Assembly (NCBI GenBank): GCA_016714985.1
Contig: JADKBS010000017.1
Span: 1-64,000, forward strand
Origin: Saprospiraceae bacterium
Lineage (GTDB): Bacteria > Bacteroidota > Bacteroidia > Chitinophagales > Saprospiraceae
Reading direction: 5' to 3'
Length of the DNA: 64,000 nucleotides
The notes under the pieces were generated by a model. That model worked only from the letters and a program-made list of their open reading frames with translations, searched no databases and was not told where the DNA came from. Below, piece by piece: positions 53,101 to 61,935 of this stretch (positions are counted from its first letter, which is position 1; the number at the start of each line of letters is the position of its first letter). A program made the translations under genes and the position numbers.

Positions 53101-55354
53101 AAACATTGCGTACCTGTACTGTGTAGCTACCATTGGCGGCGCTGTTCGCTGCTGCAATGACTGGGTTGTCGGCTTGCGAGGTGAACCCGTTTGGCCCGGC
53201 CCAGGTATAGCTCAGCCCTACACCCGCCGCATTGGCGGAGAGGCTCAGTGGCTTGGGGGCGCAGTTGGTGGCAGGGGTGTACAATTGTTGCGGAGCAATG
53301 CTCGGCGGTTGGCTGATGGATACCGTAGCCAGTGCCGGCACACTTGACACGCAGCCGTCTCGCCAGACGAGCAGCGAATAAGTCTCAGCAGCCAACACAT
53401 TGTTTATCAATAGGTTAGGCTGCGTTGAAAAAATAGCTACCTCCCCTTGGCGGCGCCATTCGTAACTGGCATTCGGCAGCGGGTTGGCGAACAATTGCGC
53501 CGTGCCGCCGGGGCAGGTCGAGCCGCCCGTTTCGGCGAAGGCTTGGGGCCTGGGCTTGATGAGCGATGCGGCGGGTGTGCTCATGGCCGTACAACCATGC
53601 TCGTCGGTGATTTTGAGCTGCCAATTGCCGGAGGCATACAAGTCCATTGTCTTGTCAATAAAAAGGACACTATCAACCGTGGAAAGCGCCGGAACCACCC
53701 CGCCCAAGGGGCCATACCAGTCGAAGGCGGTGGCTTTGGCCGTGGTGTAGAGCTTCACTTTATCGCCGAAACAGATTGGGCCGTTGGAGACCAAATCGGG
53801 CACAGCGGGCAGTGCGTTCACCGCTAAATAGGTCACAGCAGTGGCTGGGTCGCAGCCGGGCGCTTGTAGCAGCAGCGTATAATCACCTGATTGATAATTG
53901 TTTACATCGAAAATAACGGGGTCGGCGAAGTTGGCTTGGAAGCCTTGTGGCCCCGTCCATGTAAGGCTAGCATTGACGGGCAGCGGGCTGGGTGACATAA
54001 TTTTGAACTGGACGTCCTCGCCCTCGCAAACTGCAGACGGTGCTTCGAGCTTTAGTGCGACCATCGTACCAGCTTGCAAGGTGAGCGGCTGCCCTGTGGT
54101 CGTCGCCAAGCAGCCAAACCGGAGGCCCCGCACCAGCGGTTGGTAGCTGCCAGTACCAAGACCTGTGAAGTGCGGGTTGTTTGACCAGTTCTGGCCGCCA
54201 TCCACGCTATATTCAAGGTTGGGGGAACCGTGGGCGAATAGTCGCACCGTGCCATTCATACCGCCAAGACAAACGACGGGGTCGGTGGACTGCACACTGT
54301 CCAATTTGACCAAGCCGTCGGTGAATTGGCAGCCGACACATGGCGCAGCAGCCAATGGGCCATTGCAGATTGGTATGTTTTCAATGGCTCCGCCAAATCG
54401 AAGGACATGACCGAGGTTAGCCGACTGCGAATTTGGGGGCAGGAAGGGGTCATCGTTTTTCACCAAGAAAATGGAATCGCCTTGGCAACTTCCCCGGTTT
54501 GCGAAGCGCAAAATCGGGGTTTTGGTGCCAGGCAAAAGGTCAAGGCCATTGCCCGTGGCATTCATCCGAAAGGTGATATAGTCGTGGCTGTTGTCCTCCA
54601 CGGGGCTGTCCTGGCGGGAGGTATTTCCGAAGGAAAAATAACCGGGTAGCAGGTTGGTGAGGTTGTGAATCTGGAAAAAATTGGTCGGCAACCGGATGGA
54701 AACCTGTGCGTAATCGAGCAGGCCGGGGGCTGAAAAAGCGGCGTCCGTGGTCAACGAGATTTGGTAGAAATCATCGGGCATCAACTCCAACTCGCAGTGA
54801 ATCAAGCAGTTGGAAGTCTTGAAGCAATTGGCCTGCCCCTCGTCGTAGCGCCCGACAACGGCATTTGCCTGTCCCGTTCCCGCTATGATGAACTTGCTGA
54901 AAACAGGCAATCCGAAGGAATTGGGTGGCAAGAATGGGTCATTGGTGGGGTCCATGATGTCAAACTTTCCTGTGCAGCCGAGGTCATTCTGAAAGGAAAA
55001 TAGCCGGACTTCTTGACCTGCTGGATAACTGATGGCATCCGTGGGCGAGGCAAGGCTGAATAGGGCATAGTCCACCCTAGGGTTCTCGATAGGCCGCTGC
55101 ACGAGGTTGGTCAGTTGCCATTGCCCTGCATGGCTAACCAACGAGGCCAATTCAAAGCCGCCCGTTGGCATCGTGACGACCACCTGTGCCGAATGGGTAA
55201 TGTTGTCAAGCGGGGGCACCAGCTCGGCATTCGAGCGGGCAATGGCGGTGTAGGTGCCGTCCACGGCCAGTTCCAGCTTCAACTCAATCTGGCCGAACAC
55301 CGAGGTGGCCGTTGCACAAGCGAACAGTGTCAGTAAGTGTAGGAGGTTTTTCAT
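50189..55354 (-). CDS. Giant surface protein with gliding-motility-type (T9SS type B) C-terminus
   Basis: A 1721-residue protein with a signal peptide (MKNLLHLLTLFACATATSVFG). Residues ~20-330 form two related N-terminal domains. From ~370 to ~1560 about fourteen Ig/PKD-like modules of ~80 residues recur, each with a CEGExVxL strand and a YxWxGPxGF strand. Residues ~1625-1721 are the gliding-motility-associated domain (LITPDGDGMDDVFVIPC, LLIFNRWGATVFETKDY, LPPGTYFYQLRL). Such proteins are exported by T9SS with a PorP/SprF partner and act as adhesins, sometimes in gliding. It is probably co-transcribed with the PorP gene downstream. Confidence 0.92.
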   Translation of the reverse strand: MKNLLHLLTLFACATATSVFGQIELKLELAVDGTYTAIARSNAELVPPLDNITHSAQVVVTMPTGGFELASLVSHAGQWQLTNLVQRPIENPRVDYALFSLASPTDAISYPAGQEVRLFSFQNDLGCTGKFDIMDPTNDPFLPPNSFGLPVFSKFIIAGTGQANAVVGRYDEGQANCFKTSNCLIHCELELMPDDFYQISLTTDAAFSAPGLLDYAQVSIRLPTNFFQIHNLTNLLPGYFSFGNTSRQDSPVEDNSHDYITFRMNATGNGLDLLPGTKTPILRFANRGSCQGDSIFLVKNDDPFLPPNSQSANLGHVLRFGGAIENIPICNGPLAAAPCVGCQFTDGLVKLDSVQSTDPVVCLGGMNGTVRLFAHGSPNLEYSVDGGQNWSNNPHFTGLGTGSYQPLVRGLRFGCLATTTGQPLTLQAGTMVALKLEAPSAVCEGEDVQFKIMSPSPLPVNASLTWTGPQGFQANFADPVIFDVNNYQSGDYTLLLQAPGCDPATAVTYLAVNALPAVPDLVSNGPICFGDKVKLYTTAKATAFDWYGPLGGVVPALSTVDSVLFIDKTMDLYASGNWQLKITDEHGCTAMSTPAASLIKPRPQAFAETGGSTCPGGTAQLFANPLPNASYEWRRQGEVAIFSTQPNLLINNVLAAETYSLLVWRDGCVSSVPALATVSISQPPSIAPQQLYTPATNCAPKPLSLSANAAGVGLSYTWAGPNGFTSQADNPVIAAANSAANGSYTVQVRNVFGCSATESVVVAGIPDPVAQPQVQGSGPACPGEDVTLSVQPYAAPQVGYQWIKGTLPMLGQNSNSLIFNSIQSIAEGNYKLRVTVGNCVVESANHWVDVLEKPQVNPDFYLSQPCEGGTLQFYSNLTGITDWRWTGPAGFTSDSPTPVIYQTRLTDIGAYQLTVTGLNGCSSSASLVVDGILPVPEAPLVASNSPICPGSEMVLTVQNPSTYGSFEFVWMNANGEPIGSSQATLTLAINDSLAVPPFLVNTIVNGCSSPLSDPVQVTVLPDPVALAWHGGAVCEGGAAQLFAASQPGVSYAWRSGGQVVSLEQNPVLALTDTTDFQLVVKTNGCAAEATANLTVPVNPAPVITDIATSTAACEGNPVSLSANNSVPVGGTVQYNWTGPGGFSFTGSAASAGPFPLAFNSFAPQNEGSYTLTLTSTEGCVSAPQSVAVEVGQIPATPTVTVADAQLCEGETLQLDASPATGNSVGYDWYFNDQWLVTTANPTYLAAGATLSQSGNYSVKTTLDGCQSPPSNLVPVSIIALPTGALANNPTSSLAPACEGSDVALAATLLPGASYHWYGPLGFFANVPNPVLDGISAGQAGDYLVVIGYPQCSATLAFETAVFVSPTPQTPVLAGATTACEGEDVVLSIANSEAGAVYDYYFGQNGQPFQTGGDEAVLTNISAAQNGGYFASASLNGCESMLSAPINLQVFPAQTGTAFAGDDQTVCEANETPMLHATPPTVGAGHWVPLDGATVVQPASAHSTVLGLQPGENRFVWNLTNGFCPGVGSDTAVVFLENVKAVEDFYSMPLNDSLLNINLLENDFIQNMLEWDFRVLTTPTKGRLVDGADGTVSYAPYPNAFGEDGFRYRLCSLTCPDVCDEAVVRISLDGSVAAEDCFRPNLITPDGDGMDDVFVIPCAAGWPGSSLLIFNRWGATVFETKDYQNDWGGTYNGQPLPPGTYFYQLRLADGKWTVLQGFVAIN

Positions 55355-55662
55355 TCAAACGTTAAACGGCTAGCGGTGGACAGCTAACGGTGGGCAGTGT
55401 GCGCACAGTGAGCATTACCAACGGTCGCTTGTTGGTGTACGGGTGTGGATGTACTCGTTCTTGTTGAAAAACCTTTATGAAGTTGCAAGCCTCGGGAAGC
55501 GTTGATTTAGCTTTTTTCCGCTGGATAGTTCTTTGGCTATCTGTGAATATGGCAGGATTAGGGGCGTTCAGCCCATGGGATGATAATGCGTGGGACAGAC
55601 AGCAAGTTTTGTGCCGGAGCGGGATGAATTGGGATTTTTTTTTAATTTGAAAAAAACTCAAC
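55355..55662. other. Intergenic stretch with a half heptamer element
   Basis: Holds a degenerate single-arm copy of the nnnACGG family at about 55365-55400 (AAACGGCTAGCGGTGGACAG). The rest, including a T10 run near 55635, shows no gene I can support. Confidence 0.5.
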
Positions 55663-58247
55663 TCACAACCTTGGATCAACCCCCTCCGTCTCCATTGCCA
55701 GCACCCCGAATACGCACTCGTGTACCCTACGCAGCGGTTCCTTACGAACAAAGCGTTCCAGTCCCTCGACCCCGAGTGCAAACTCCCGTGCGGCCATGCT
55801 CCGTTTTTGGCCTAGGTTGCGCTTTTTGAGTAGTTGGAGATTGCGGGGCAGGGTATATTCTGGCCCATAAATGATGCGCAGGTACTCCCGCCCCCGGCAT
55901 TTCAGGGCTGGCTGCGCCAATTTGCCGGACTCGCTGCCCGCTATGAAATCCAGTGGTTTCACGACCATTCCCTCGCCGCCATTTGATGTAAGCGATTCCC
56001 ACCAAGCGATGGCAGCAGTCACCGTTTCAAGCTCCTGAAAATCTACCAAATGGTAGGGCGTTGCCAATAGAAACCTTGGGTCATGCTCGCAGATGGCATG
56101 TATTTCCGCCATGTGCCAATCGTGTTTCTTGTCGAAATGCGCCTTGCCCTCCGTTGCCAGTAGGTGGAATGGGGCAAGTCGGTAATCGTCGAGGGAGGCC
56201 ACCTCCCAGCAGTAGCGGCGGTAAGCGGAAGTGAACTGCTCCGCCATGCCCAACCGCTGGACATATTCTTCGACCAACCCATCCATAGCAACGCCACGGG
56301 CCTCGGCAGCCTTCAAAGCCGACAACACAGTGGGCAGCGCCGCCTTTGCGGAAGCACCGACTGCAGCATATTGGTTGGTGATAAGGCCCTGCGCCTTGGC
56401 CGACCAGGGCATGAGTTCGCAGTCGAACAACGCCCATCCCGTTTGGTGTTTTTCCCAAAAACCTGCCTTGTAAAGTGCTTCGCAAAACCGCTTCAAAAAA
56501 GCAGCCTCCAAGGCATCACCATCGGGAAAGAAAGAGCGCCCCGTCCGTGTCCAAACCTTGCCAATACCTTCATTGCGAACACCAAAGCGCCGATTTGCCG
56601 CAGCTTCATCCTTGCAAATGGCCACCACAGCACGGCTACCCATGTGCTTTTCTTCGCAAACGACCTGTTGCACGCCGATTTTTTGAAAATAGCCGAACAC
56701 CTCCTCTGGCCGCTCCAAGTAGTCAGGGTGTGCGCTCGTCTCACCCGGGGACATGGTAGGTGGAAGATAGACCAGCCACTTGGGATTGATGGCAAAGCGG
56801 GACATGACCTCCAAGGCAGCCGCTGAATTCTCTTCCCGCACGATGACGTTCGTCATCAATCGGGTACTGATGATGCGCTTGCCCATTACATCCGCTATAT
56901 GCAGTAGGTCATCGTCTTCTTGTTGCAGGGACAAGGCTGGGGCCGCTGCCATCAATGGGCGAGTAGGTTCATAGTAAACTTTCTTGGCCTGAACTGAAAC
57001 TAGTTCCCGTTCAGGGTAGCGCAGGGCCGTCAGTTGACCGCCAAAGACACAGCCCGTATCGATGTCAATCGTGTTGTTCAGCCATTCGGGATGCAGCACG
57101 GGGGTATGGCCATAGACGACCATCGCACGGCCACGGTATTCCTTCGCCCAGTTGTAGCGCACGGGCAGGCCAAACTCGTCGGTCTCGCCCGTCGTTTCGC
57201 CATAGAGGCAAAAAGCCCGCACCTCAGCGGAGGCCCTGCCGTGCATATTTTCACGGAGGCCAGCGTGGGCCACCACCAGCCGCCCATTGTCGAAGACATA
57301 ATGGCTTATCAAGCCTTCCAGGAATTTGCGCACCGCTTTCAGGAACTCAGGCGGCTCCGTTGCCAATTGCTCCCACGTCTGTTTCAAGCCATGCCGCATT
57401 TGAACATCGCTACCCCCAATTTTTCGGTTCAGTTTGTCGTCGTGGTTGCCAGGCACGCAAATGGCCGTACCTTGCTTGGCCATGCTCATCACCAAGCGCA
57501 GCACCTCATTGGAAGCCGGGCCACGGTCCACATAGTCACCCACGAAGATGACCTTCCTGCTTGCCCCTTTGGGGGCTTTGACGGTATAACCAAAATGCTG
57601 GTCGAACACGTTGCGCTCCCGGTGCTTCGTGATTTTGTACCCAAGTTTTTCGAGCAGTTCCTTGAGTTCGTGGTAGCAGCCATGCACGTCGCCGATGATG
57701 TCGAACGGGCCAATCTCGTACTTTTTATCGTTCCACATTTTGTGCGGCTGATGGCTACAGCATCCACTTCCTCCATATTGCGCAGCACATAAACCTGCCG
57801 GAAGCCCTCCTTTTTCAAGCGGCCCACGATGCCCCGCATTTCCCGGTGCTGGTGCTGAATGACCTTGCCGCTGATGTTGCGGTCGGTGCGTGTTGCGTTG
57901 CGGTCAATACACAGTCTGAGCGGCATGTCAACCACAATCGCCACTGGCAGCACATGGTATTCCTTGGCAAGGGCAATCAAGGGTTTTCTCGCCTCGGCCT
58001 TCACGTTCGTGGCATCCACGACGGTTATTTTGCCAAGCTTCAGTCGCTTCGCAACGAGGTAGTGCAAGAGGTCGAAGGCGTCGCTGGAGACAGTTTGGTT
58101 CAGTTCATCGTCGCTGATGAGGGCACGGCAATGGTCGCTCGATACGACCTCCGTAGGCAGGAAGTGGCGCTTGGCAAAGCTGCTCTTGCCAGCCCCCGAT
58201 GGGCCAACGAGTGCGACGAGGGAGAGTTCGGGTATTTGGATTTGCAC
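55663..58247 (-). CDS. pnkp: Polynucleotide kinase-phosphatase-ligase (Pnkp), one frameshift
   Basis: A three-domain RNA-repair enzyme, 861 residues after repair, close to the ~870 of the Clostridium thermocellum enzyme. Kinase (~1-170): ALVGPSGAGKSSFAKRHF P-loop and TVVDATNVKAEARKPLI. Phosphatase (~180-470): binuclear metal motifs DIIGDVHGC, FVGDYVDRGP and PGNHDDKL. Ligase (~490-861): nucleotidyl-accepting Lys in CEEKHMGSRAV and SNGGEGMVVKPL. The frame breaks at 57738-57741, where one added A restores SRTKMWNDKKYEIGPFD. With Hen1 upstream it forms the bacterial cassette that heals and seals RNAs cut by ribotoxins. Confidence 0.9.
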
Positions 58248-58289
58248 CTTTTCTAAATGATGAATGATGAATGATGAATGGGGGCGGGG

Positions 58290-59681
58290 CTATAATTGCC
58301 TAAAAACCGCCATTTGGCTGGGCGCTCCGTGGGTTTCATCTTCGTCGCCCAAGGGCAGCACTTCAGCTTGGTAGCCATGTGCATCGCAAACACGGTCGCA
58401 CCAAGCTTGGAACTGACTCCGGGTCCATTCAAAGCGGTGGTCGGAGTGGCGGAACTTGCCTTCGGACATCCCCTCGAACAGCACATTGTACTCGCCGTTG
58501 GGGGTTGTTACAACCACCGTACCGGGGCGGGCATGGCCGAACAGCACTTTCTCCATGGCATCCAACCGGGCTTCGTCCAAGTGCTCAATGACCTCCACCA
58601 AAGCAGCGGCATCGAAGCCTTGCAAGCGGTCATCCCGGTACGTGAGCGACCCATGGAAAAGGGCTATCCGCTCCCGCATGGCAGGCGTGGCATCGTTAAG
58701 GTTGAGCCGTCGCTGGGCATTTTGAAGGGAGCGAATGGAGATGTCCATCCCCCTGATTTTCTCGAATTGGCCATGTGGCACCAACATCCTTATAAGCTTT
58801 CCCTCCCCGCAACCGAGGTCGAGCACCGAGCGGGCACCCGATGCCTTCAATTGCTCAATAACTGCACGAAGGCGTATGTCATGGAGCTTGGCTTTTTCGA
58901 TACGTTCTTTTAGGTTTTCTTGCTCTTCTGGCTCCGCTTGTTCATCTTCACCGGCAAGCCGGGTGATGGCCGCCTGCGCCAAGGCACTCCGGTTTTTGAG
59001 GTAGCGCCGGGTGATGTACTCCTGCTCAGGATGTGCCTTCAGCCATTCGCCTCCCTTGTCCAGCAGTTTTTCGATTTCCTCCCTGCCCATGTGGTAGTGC
59101 TTGTTGTGGTCAATGGCCGGGATAAGCACAAACAGGTGCGACAGAAGGTCTTGTAGTTTGATGGTTTGCTGCAGCCGAACCGTGAAGTAGGGGCTGTTGC
59201 CCCAACTGGTGAACTGGTCATCGAGCGGGTGTTGCGTAACGTCAACCGCATAGCCCAGCGGCTCGAAGAATTTCCGAATTAGGGCCTCGCCGCCACGGGC
59301 AGGAAGGCAGGGCAAATCCACAACAAGTGGGATATGTGTTTCGGCCAACCCTGGCCGCTCTTTGCAGTTGCCGTTGAGTGCGCTGCCAAAGATCTTGGAA
59401 ATGGCCGTCGTCAGAAAAGAAGAAGCAACATAAGGACGGTCGTTGACGAAATGTTCCAACTGGAAGCCGCCATCAAAATGGTTGTTGCCGGATTTTAGGA
59501 GTTCCACGGGGTTCAGTTCCAGGATCAGGCATGCGGTGCAGGTATTTTCATTTGCCTCCGGGAAAAACACATGGGCATTGCCAAACGGCAACGCTTTGGT
59601 CTGGAAGCGGCCAGGATGTTTGCCCAGCAAGTAGCCGAGGTCGGTGGCGGGCTGGTAGGTGGTGGTTATGCTTAGGAGCAT
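58290..59681 (-). CDS. hen1: Hen1 RNA 3-prime-terminal ribose 2-O-methyltransferase
   Basis: A 463-residue enzyme that methylates the 3-prime ribose at an RNA break before Pnkp seals it, protecting the repaired site from being cut again. ATG 59681 is preferred over a TTG at 59687. The N-terminal ~240 residues are the ligase-activating domain (DLGYLLGKHPGRFQTKAL, NDRPYVASSFL). The SAM-binding methyltransferase follows (SVLDLGCGEGKLIRMLVP), with the Hen1 metal motif VEVIEHLDE and the later paired His in RHSDHRFEW. It precedes pnkp by 42 bases that contain ATGATGA repeats. Operon order hen1-pnkp is the known one. Confidence 0.92.
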   Translation of the reverse strand: MLLSITTTYQPATDLGYLLGKHPGRFQTKALPFGNAHVFFPEANENTCTACLILELNPVELLKSGNNHFDGGFQLEHFVNDRPYVASSFLTTAISKIFGSALNGNCKERPGLAETHIPLVVDLPCLPARGGEALIRKFFEPLGYAVDVTQHPLDDQFTSWGNSPYFTVRLQQTIKLQDLLSHLFVLIPAIDHNKHYHMGREEIEKLLDKGGEWLKAHPEQEYITRRYLKNRSALAQAAITRLAGEDEQAEPEEQENLKERIEKAKLHDIRLRAVIEQLKASGARSVLDLGCGEGKLIRMLVPHGQFEKIRGMDISIRSLQNAQRRLNLNDATPAMRERIALFHGSLTYRDDRLQGFDAAALVEVIEHLDEARLDAMEKVLFGHARPGTVVVTTPNGEYNVLFEGMSEGKFRHSDHRFEWTRSQFQAWCDRVCDAHGYQAEVLPLGDEDETHGAPSQMAVFRQL

Positions 59682-60405
59682 GGTCAAAAGATTTGGGGCA
59701 AAATACGCAGTTTGGTTTTAAAAAGTTCCTTCGGAAAAGTCGGCAAAAAAAATAAGCTCATTCATTCGATGCTCGGTCGGTCTTTTGTTCTTTAGGAATT
59801 CAAAACTTTGCTGTCTTTGTTCATCAACAATGTAATGTTGAGCAAAATAGCAGCCAGTACCTTAAGACTGAAGCCTACCAGCAGCAACTAGCTGGCAAAG
59901 GGAAAGAACTCCGGTTTTGAAGAAAGTGTCAATGAAAATGGCTATGAAACCCAGTATTAAAATGTCAAGGATGTATTTAAGCTTCCTGTTTTCAGCCTAT
60001 TTGATTTACAGCTGGAAAAGCAAAAGCGGTTGGAAAAAAGGGAGAAATTGAATGCACTGCTAAAATGCGTCTTTGCATGTTGTGAGGCCCTTTAAATATC
60101 GAAATAGAAACTGCGAATTGAAAGCAAATTTAGTACCCCCCATTTCAGCCCCCCTTTTCTTCCCACTCAGCCAATAGCCGATACTTTTGGACGGGAACTC
60201 CCGTTATTTTCGCACCATGACTGGAAAATCCACTATCCATGAAGTTTTGCTGTTGGCTGCGGGTGGACATCCAGTAGCCTTGCTTTTCACCCCCAGTACG
60301 GCGGCAACGAGAAAAGCGTTGAAGTCAGCGTTTTAGGTTATTTTTGTACGAAGTTCCAGCATTAATAATGCTATTTTACAACCAGTTGAAAATCATCATC
60401 TTACC
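59682..60405. other. 700-base gap with only small or decayed reading frames
   Basis: No recognised gene. One 39-codon frame lies at 60217-60336 (MTGKSTIHEVLLLAAGG...); another at 59932-60051 is listed separately. A different frame near 59961-60092 reads like a degraded C-terminus (FSLFDLQLEKQKRLEKREKL). No palindromic element was seen. A near-match -7 box on the minus strand (CGTATTTTG, around 59700) may serve hen1. Confidence 0.4.
59932..60051 (+). CDS. Possible small basic membrane peptide (39 residues)
   Basis: MKMAMKPSIKMSRMYLSFLF opens a peptide with one hydrophobic helix between Lys-rich ends (SWKSKSGWKKGRN). No family is recognised. It may be a chance frame. Confidence 0.2.
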   Translation: MKMAMKPSIKMSRMYLSFLFSAYLIYSWKSKSGWKKGRN

Positions 60406-60813
60406 ATGAAGAAATTACTCATCATCACGGGCGTGCTCATCTTGGGGGCAGCCATTTACGGTTACTACGAGTTCAATCGGGGCGCAGTCAGCAACGCCGA
60501 TGCGAAATCCGACGTGACCATCTCCGCCAACGAACTCCTGACGGCCTTCCAAACGGACGAAGCTGCCGCCAACGCCAAGTACAACGACAAGGTAGTGGAG
60601 GTAACGGGCGAGGTCGGTACCACCAAACAGGAGGAGGGCAAAACCATCGTCAGCCTGAACGCTGGCGACTCAATGGCCGGCGTCACCTGCGAACTCGACC
60701 CAACGGCCCAGCACAAGCGCACCAATTTCAACACGGGTGACCAAGTGACCTTCAAATGCACCTGTTCTGGTATATTGATGGATGTGGTGCTGGTACGCTG
60801 CGTCGAAAAATAA
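60406..60813 (+). CDS. OB-fold (tRNA_anti-like) exported protein
   Basis: A 135-residue protein. Residues ~4-22 (LLIITGVLILGAAIYGYYEF) form one membrane helix or uncleaved signal. The rest matches the small OB-fold family annotated tRNA_anti-like: ELLTAFQTDEAAANAKYNDK, VVEVTGEVGTTKQEEGKTIV and GDQVTFKCTCSGILMDVVLV. Such proteins are common, often near envelope genes, and their ligand is unknown. Despite the domain name there is no reason to expect tRNA binding outside the cytoplasm. Confidence 0.82.
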   Translation: MKKLLIITGVLILGAAIYGYYEFNRGAVSNADAKSDVTISANELLTAFQTDEAAANAKYNDKVVEVTGEVGTTKQEEGKTIVSLNAGDSMAGVTCELDPTAQHKRTNFNTGDQVTFKCTCSGILMDVVLVRCVEK

Positions 60814-60892
60814 GGCCTTTCCCAAATAAAAGGCCCTTTCAAAACCATGCTTTCCTCGGTCAGGCACCGAGGCTAATGTCTATTTCAGAATT

Positions 60893-60966
60893 GGTACTGG
60901 ATGCTGGATACTTGATACTGGTAAGCACCACCATCCAGCATCAAGTATCCAGCATCAAGCATCAAG
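60893..60966. repeat. CTGGATR heptamer inverted array overlapping a stop codon
   Basis: Words CTGGATG, CTGGATA, CTTGATA are followed by inverted words TATCCAG, CATCAAG and similar. The distal edge covers the stop codon (60964-60962) of the isomerase-like gene on the minus strand. Confidence 0.82.
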
Positions 60967-61885
60967 CAAACACCAGTCCCCCCATATACGCCGCATCCAC
61001 TTCTGCGCTCTTCATGGGAGTGGAATTGTCCCAGCGCTCCTGCTCCACGATGAAATATTGCATGCCATTGTCGTTGGCTACTTTCAGCACTTTTGCAAAA
61101 TCAATGCTGCCCGTGCCAAGGTCAACGGAGGCATTTTCCTCAGTTGAAGGCAGGGTCTTGCTACGGTCTTTCACATGGCAAAGACGGAAGCGGTTCGGGT
61201 ACTTCGTAAGGTACTCGATGGGGTCTTTTCCACCAGTGACCACCCAATAGATGTCCATTTCATAGTCCACCAACCCAGCATCGGTATTGGCCAAAATATA
61301 GTCTTGAGGAACCTGGCCTTCCAATGTGACGAAGGAATAGGCGTGGTTATGGTAGGCGTAACGGATGCCCGCCTTCTTGGCAGTTTCGCCGTACTTGTTA
61401 AAGTTTTCGGCAATTTTTTTCCAATCGTCCATCTTCTTCTGAGGGCCGAGATAAGGGGTTATGAGGTGGCTGACGCCAATGGCGGCGGCTTCCGCAGCTT
61501 TTTTCTCGAAGTCCTTCGATGCGTCGCAATGCGCAGAAACGAGCTTCATGCCCAGTTCGTCCATATAGGCTTTGAACTCGGTGTTGCTCATGCCCCAATA
61601 GATGCCCTTATCGCCTTCGAAGCTCTCGATTTGCTTGTAGCCAGCGGCGGCAAGTGCCTTGAGGGTACCTTTGGCGTCCTTGGCCATGTCGTCACGCACG
61701 CTCCAGAGTTGGATGCCAAACTGCGGTATGCTGCCAGTAGCAGCAGGTGCAGGCGTGGCGGGCGTTTCGGTTGTTGCGGCAGCATCGGATGTTTCCGACT
61801 TGCAGGCAACCAAGTTGGGAAGGATAAGTGCCCCGGCGGCGGCGGCCCCAGCAAATTGGAAGAATTTTCTACGGGAGTGGTTCAT
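60962..61885 (-). CDS. Tat-exported sugar phosphate isomerase/epimerase-like TIM barrel
   Basis: A 307-residue protein of the xylose-isomerase-like AP-endonuclease-2 superfamily. The N-terminus MNHSRRKFFQFAGAAAAGAL has the twin-arginine signal, and LVACKS suggests a lipoprotein Cys. A short Ala/Thr/Pro linker follows. The barrel begins at QFGIQLWSVRDDMAKDAKGT and carries metal-site motifs in MKLVSAHCDAS, IRYAYHNHAYSF, DYEMDIYWVVTGG and LCHVKDRSK. Homologues act on sugars or inositol derivatives; the substrate here is unknown. An inositol link to ino1 is speculative. Confidence 0.88.
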   Translation of the reverse strand: MNHSRRKFFQFAGAAAAGALILPNLVACKSETSDAAATTETPATPAPAATGSIPQFGIQLWSVRDDMAKDAKGTLKALAAAGYKQIESFEGDKGIYWGMSNTEFKAYMDELGMKLVSAHCDASKDFEKKAAEAAAIGVSHLITPYLGPQKKMDDWKKIAENFNKYGETAKKAGIRYAYHNHAYSFVTLEGQVPQDYILANTDAGLVDYEMDIYWVVTGGKDPIEYLTKYPNRFRLCHVKDRSKTLPSTEENASVDLGTGSIDFAKVLKVANDNGMQYFIVEQERWDNSTPMKSAEVDAAYMGGLVFA

Positions 61886-61935
61886 TTTCTGATTTTTGAT
61901 TTTGATGAAATGAAAGCACGAAGAACCTTAAAAAT

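Noticed and set aside
55362..55781. 139-residue minus-strand frame downstream of pnkp
   Set aside because: It overlaps the end of pnkp in another frame, has no motif, and covers a degenerate repeat.
4102..57741. Programmed transcriptional slippage as the explanation of the frameshifts
   Set aside because: The A-runs are only three to five bases, too short for known RNA polymerase slippage. Kept only as a remote alternative to sequencing error.
57489..58247. Reading Pnkp as two separate genes, kinase and phosphatase-ligase
   Set aside because: The kinase frame would continue 250 bases out of frame over the phosphatase. One added A restores a protein of the normal Pnkp length.
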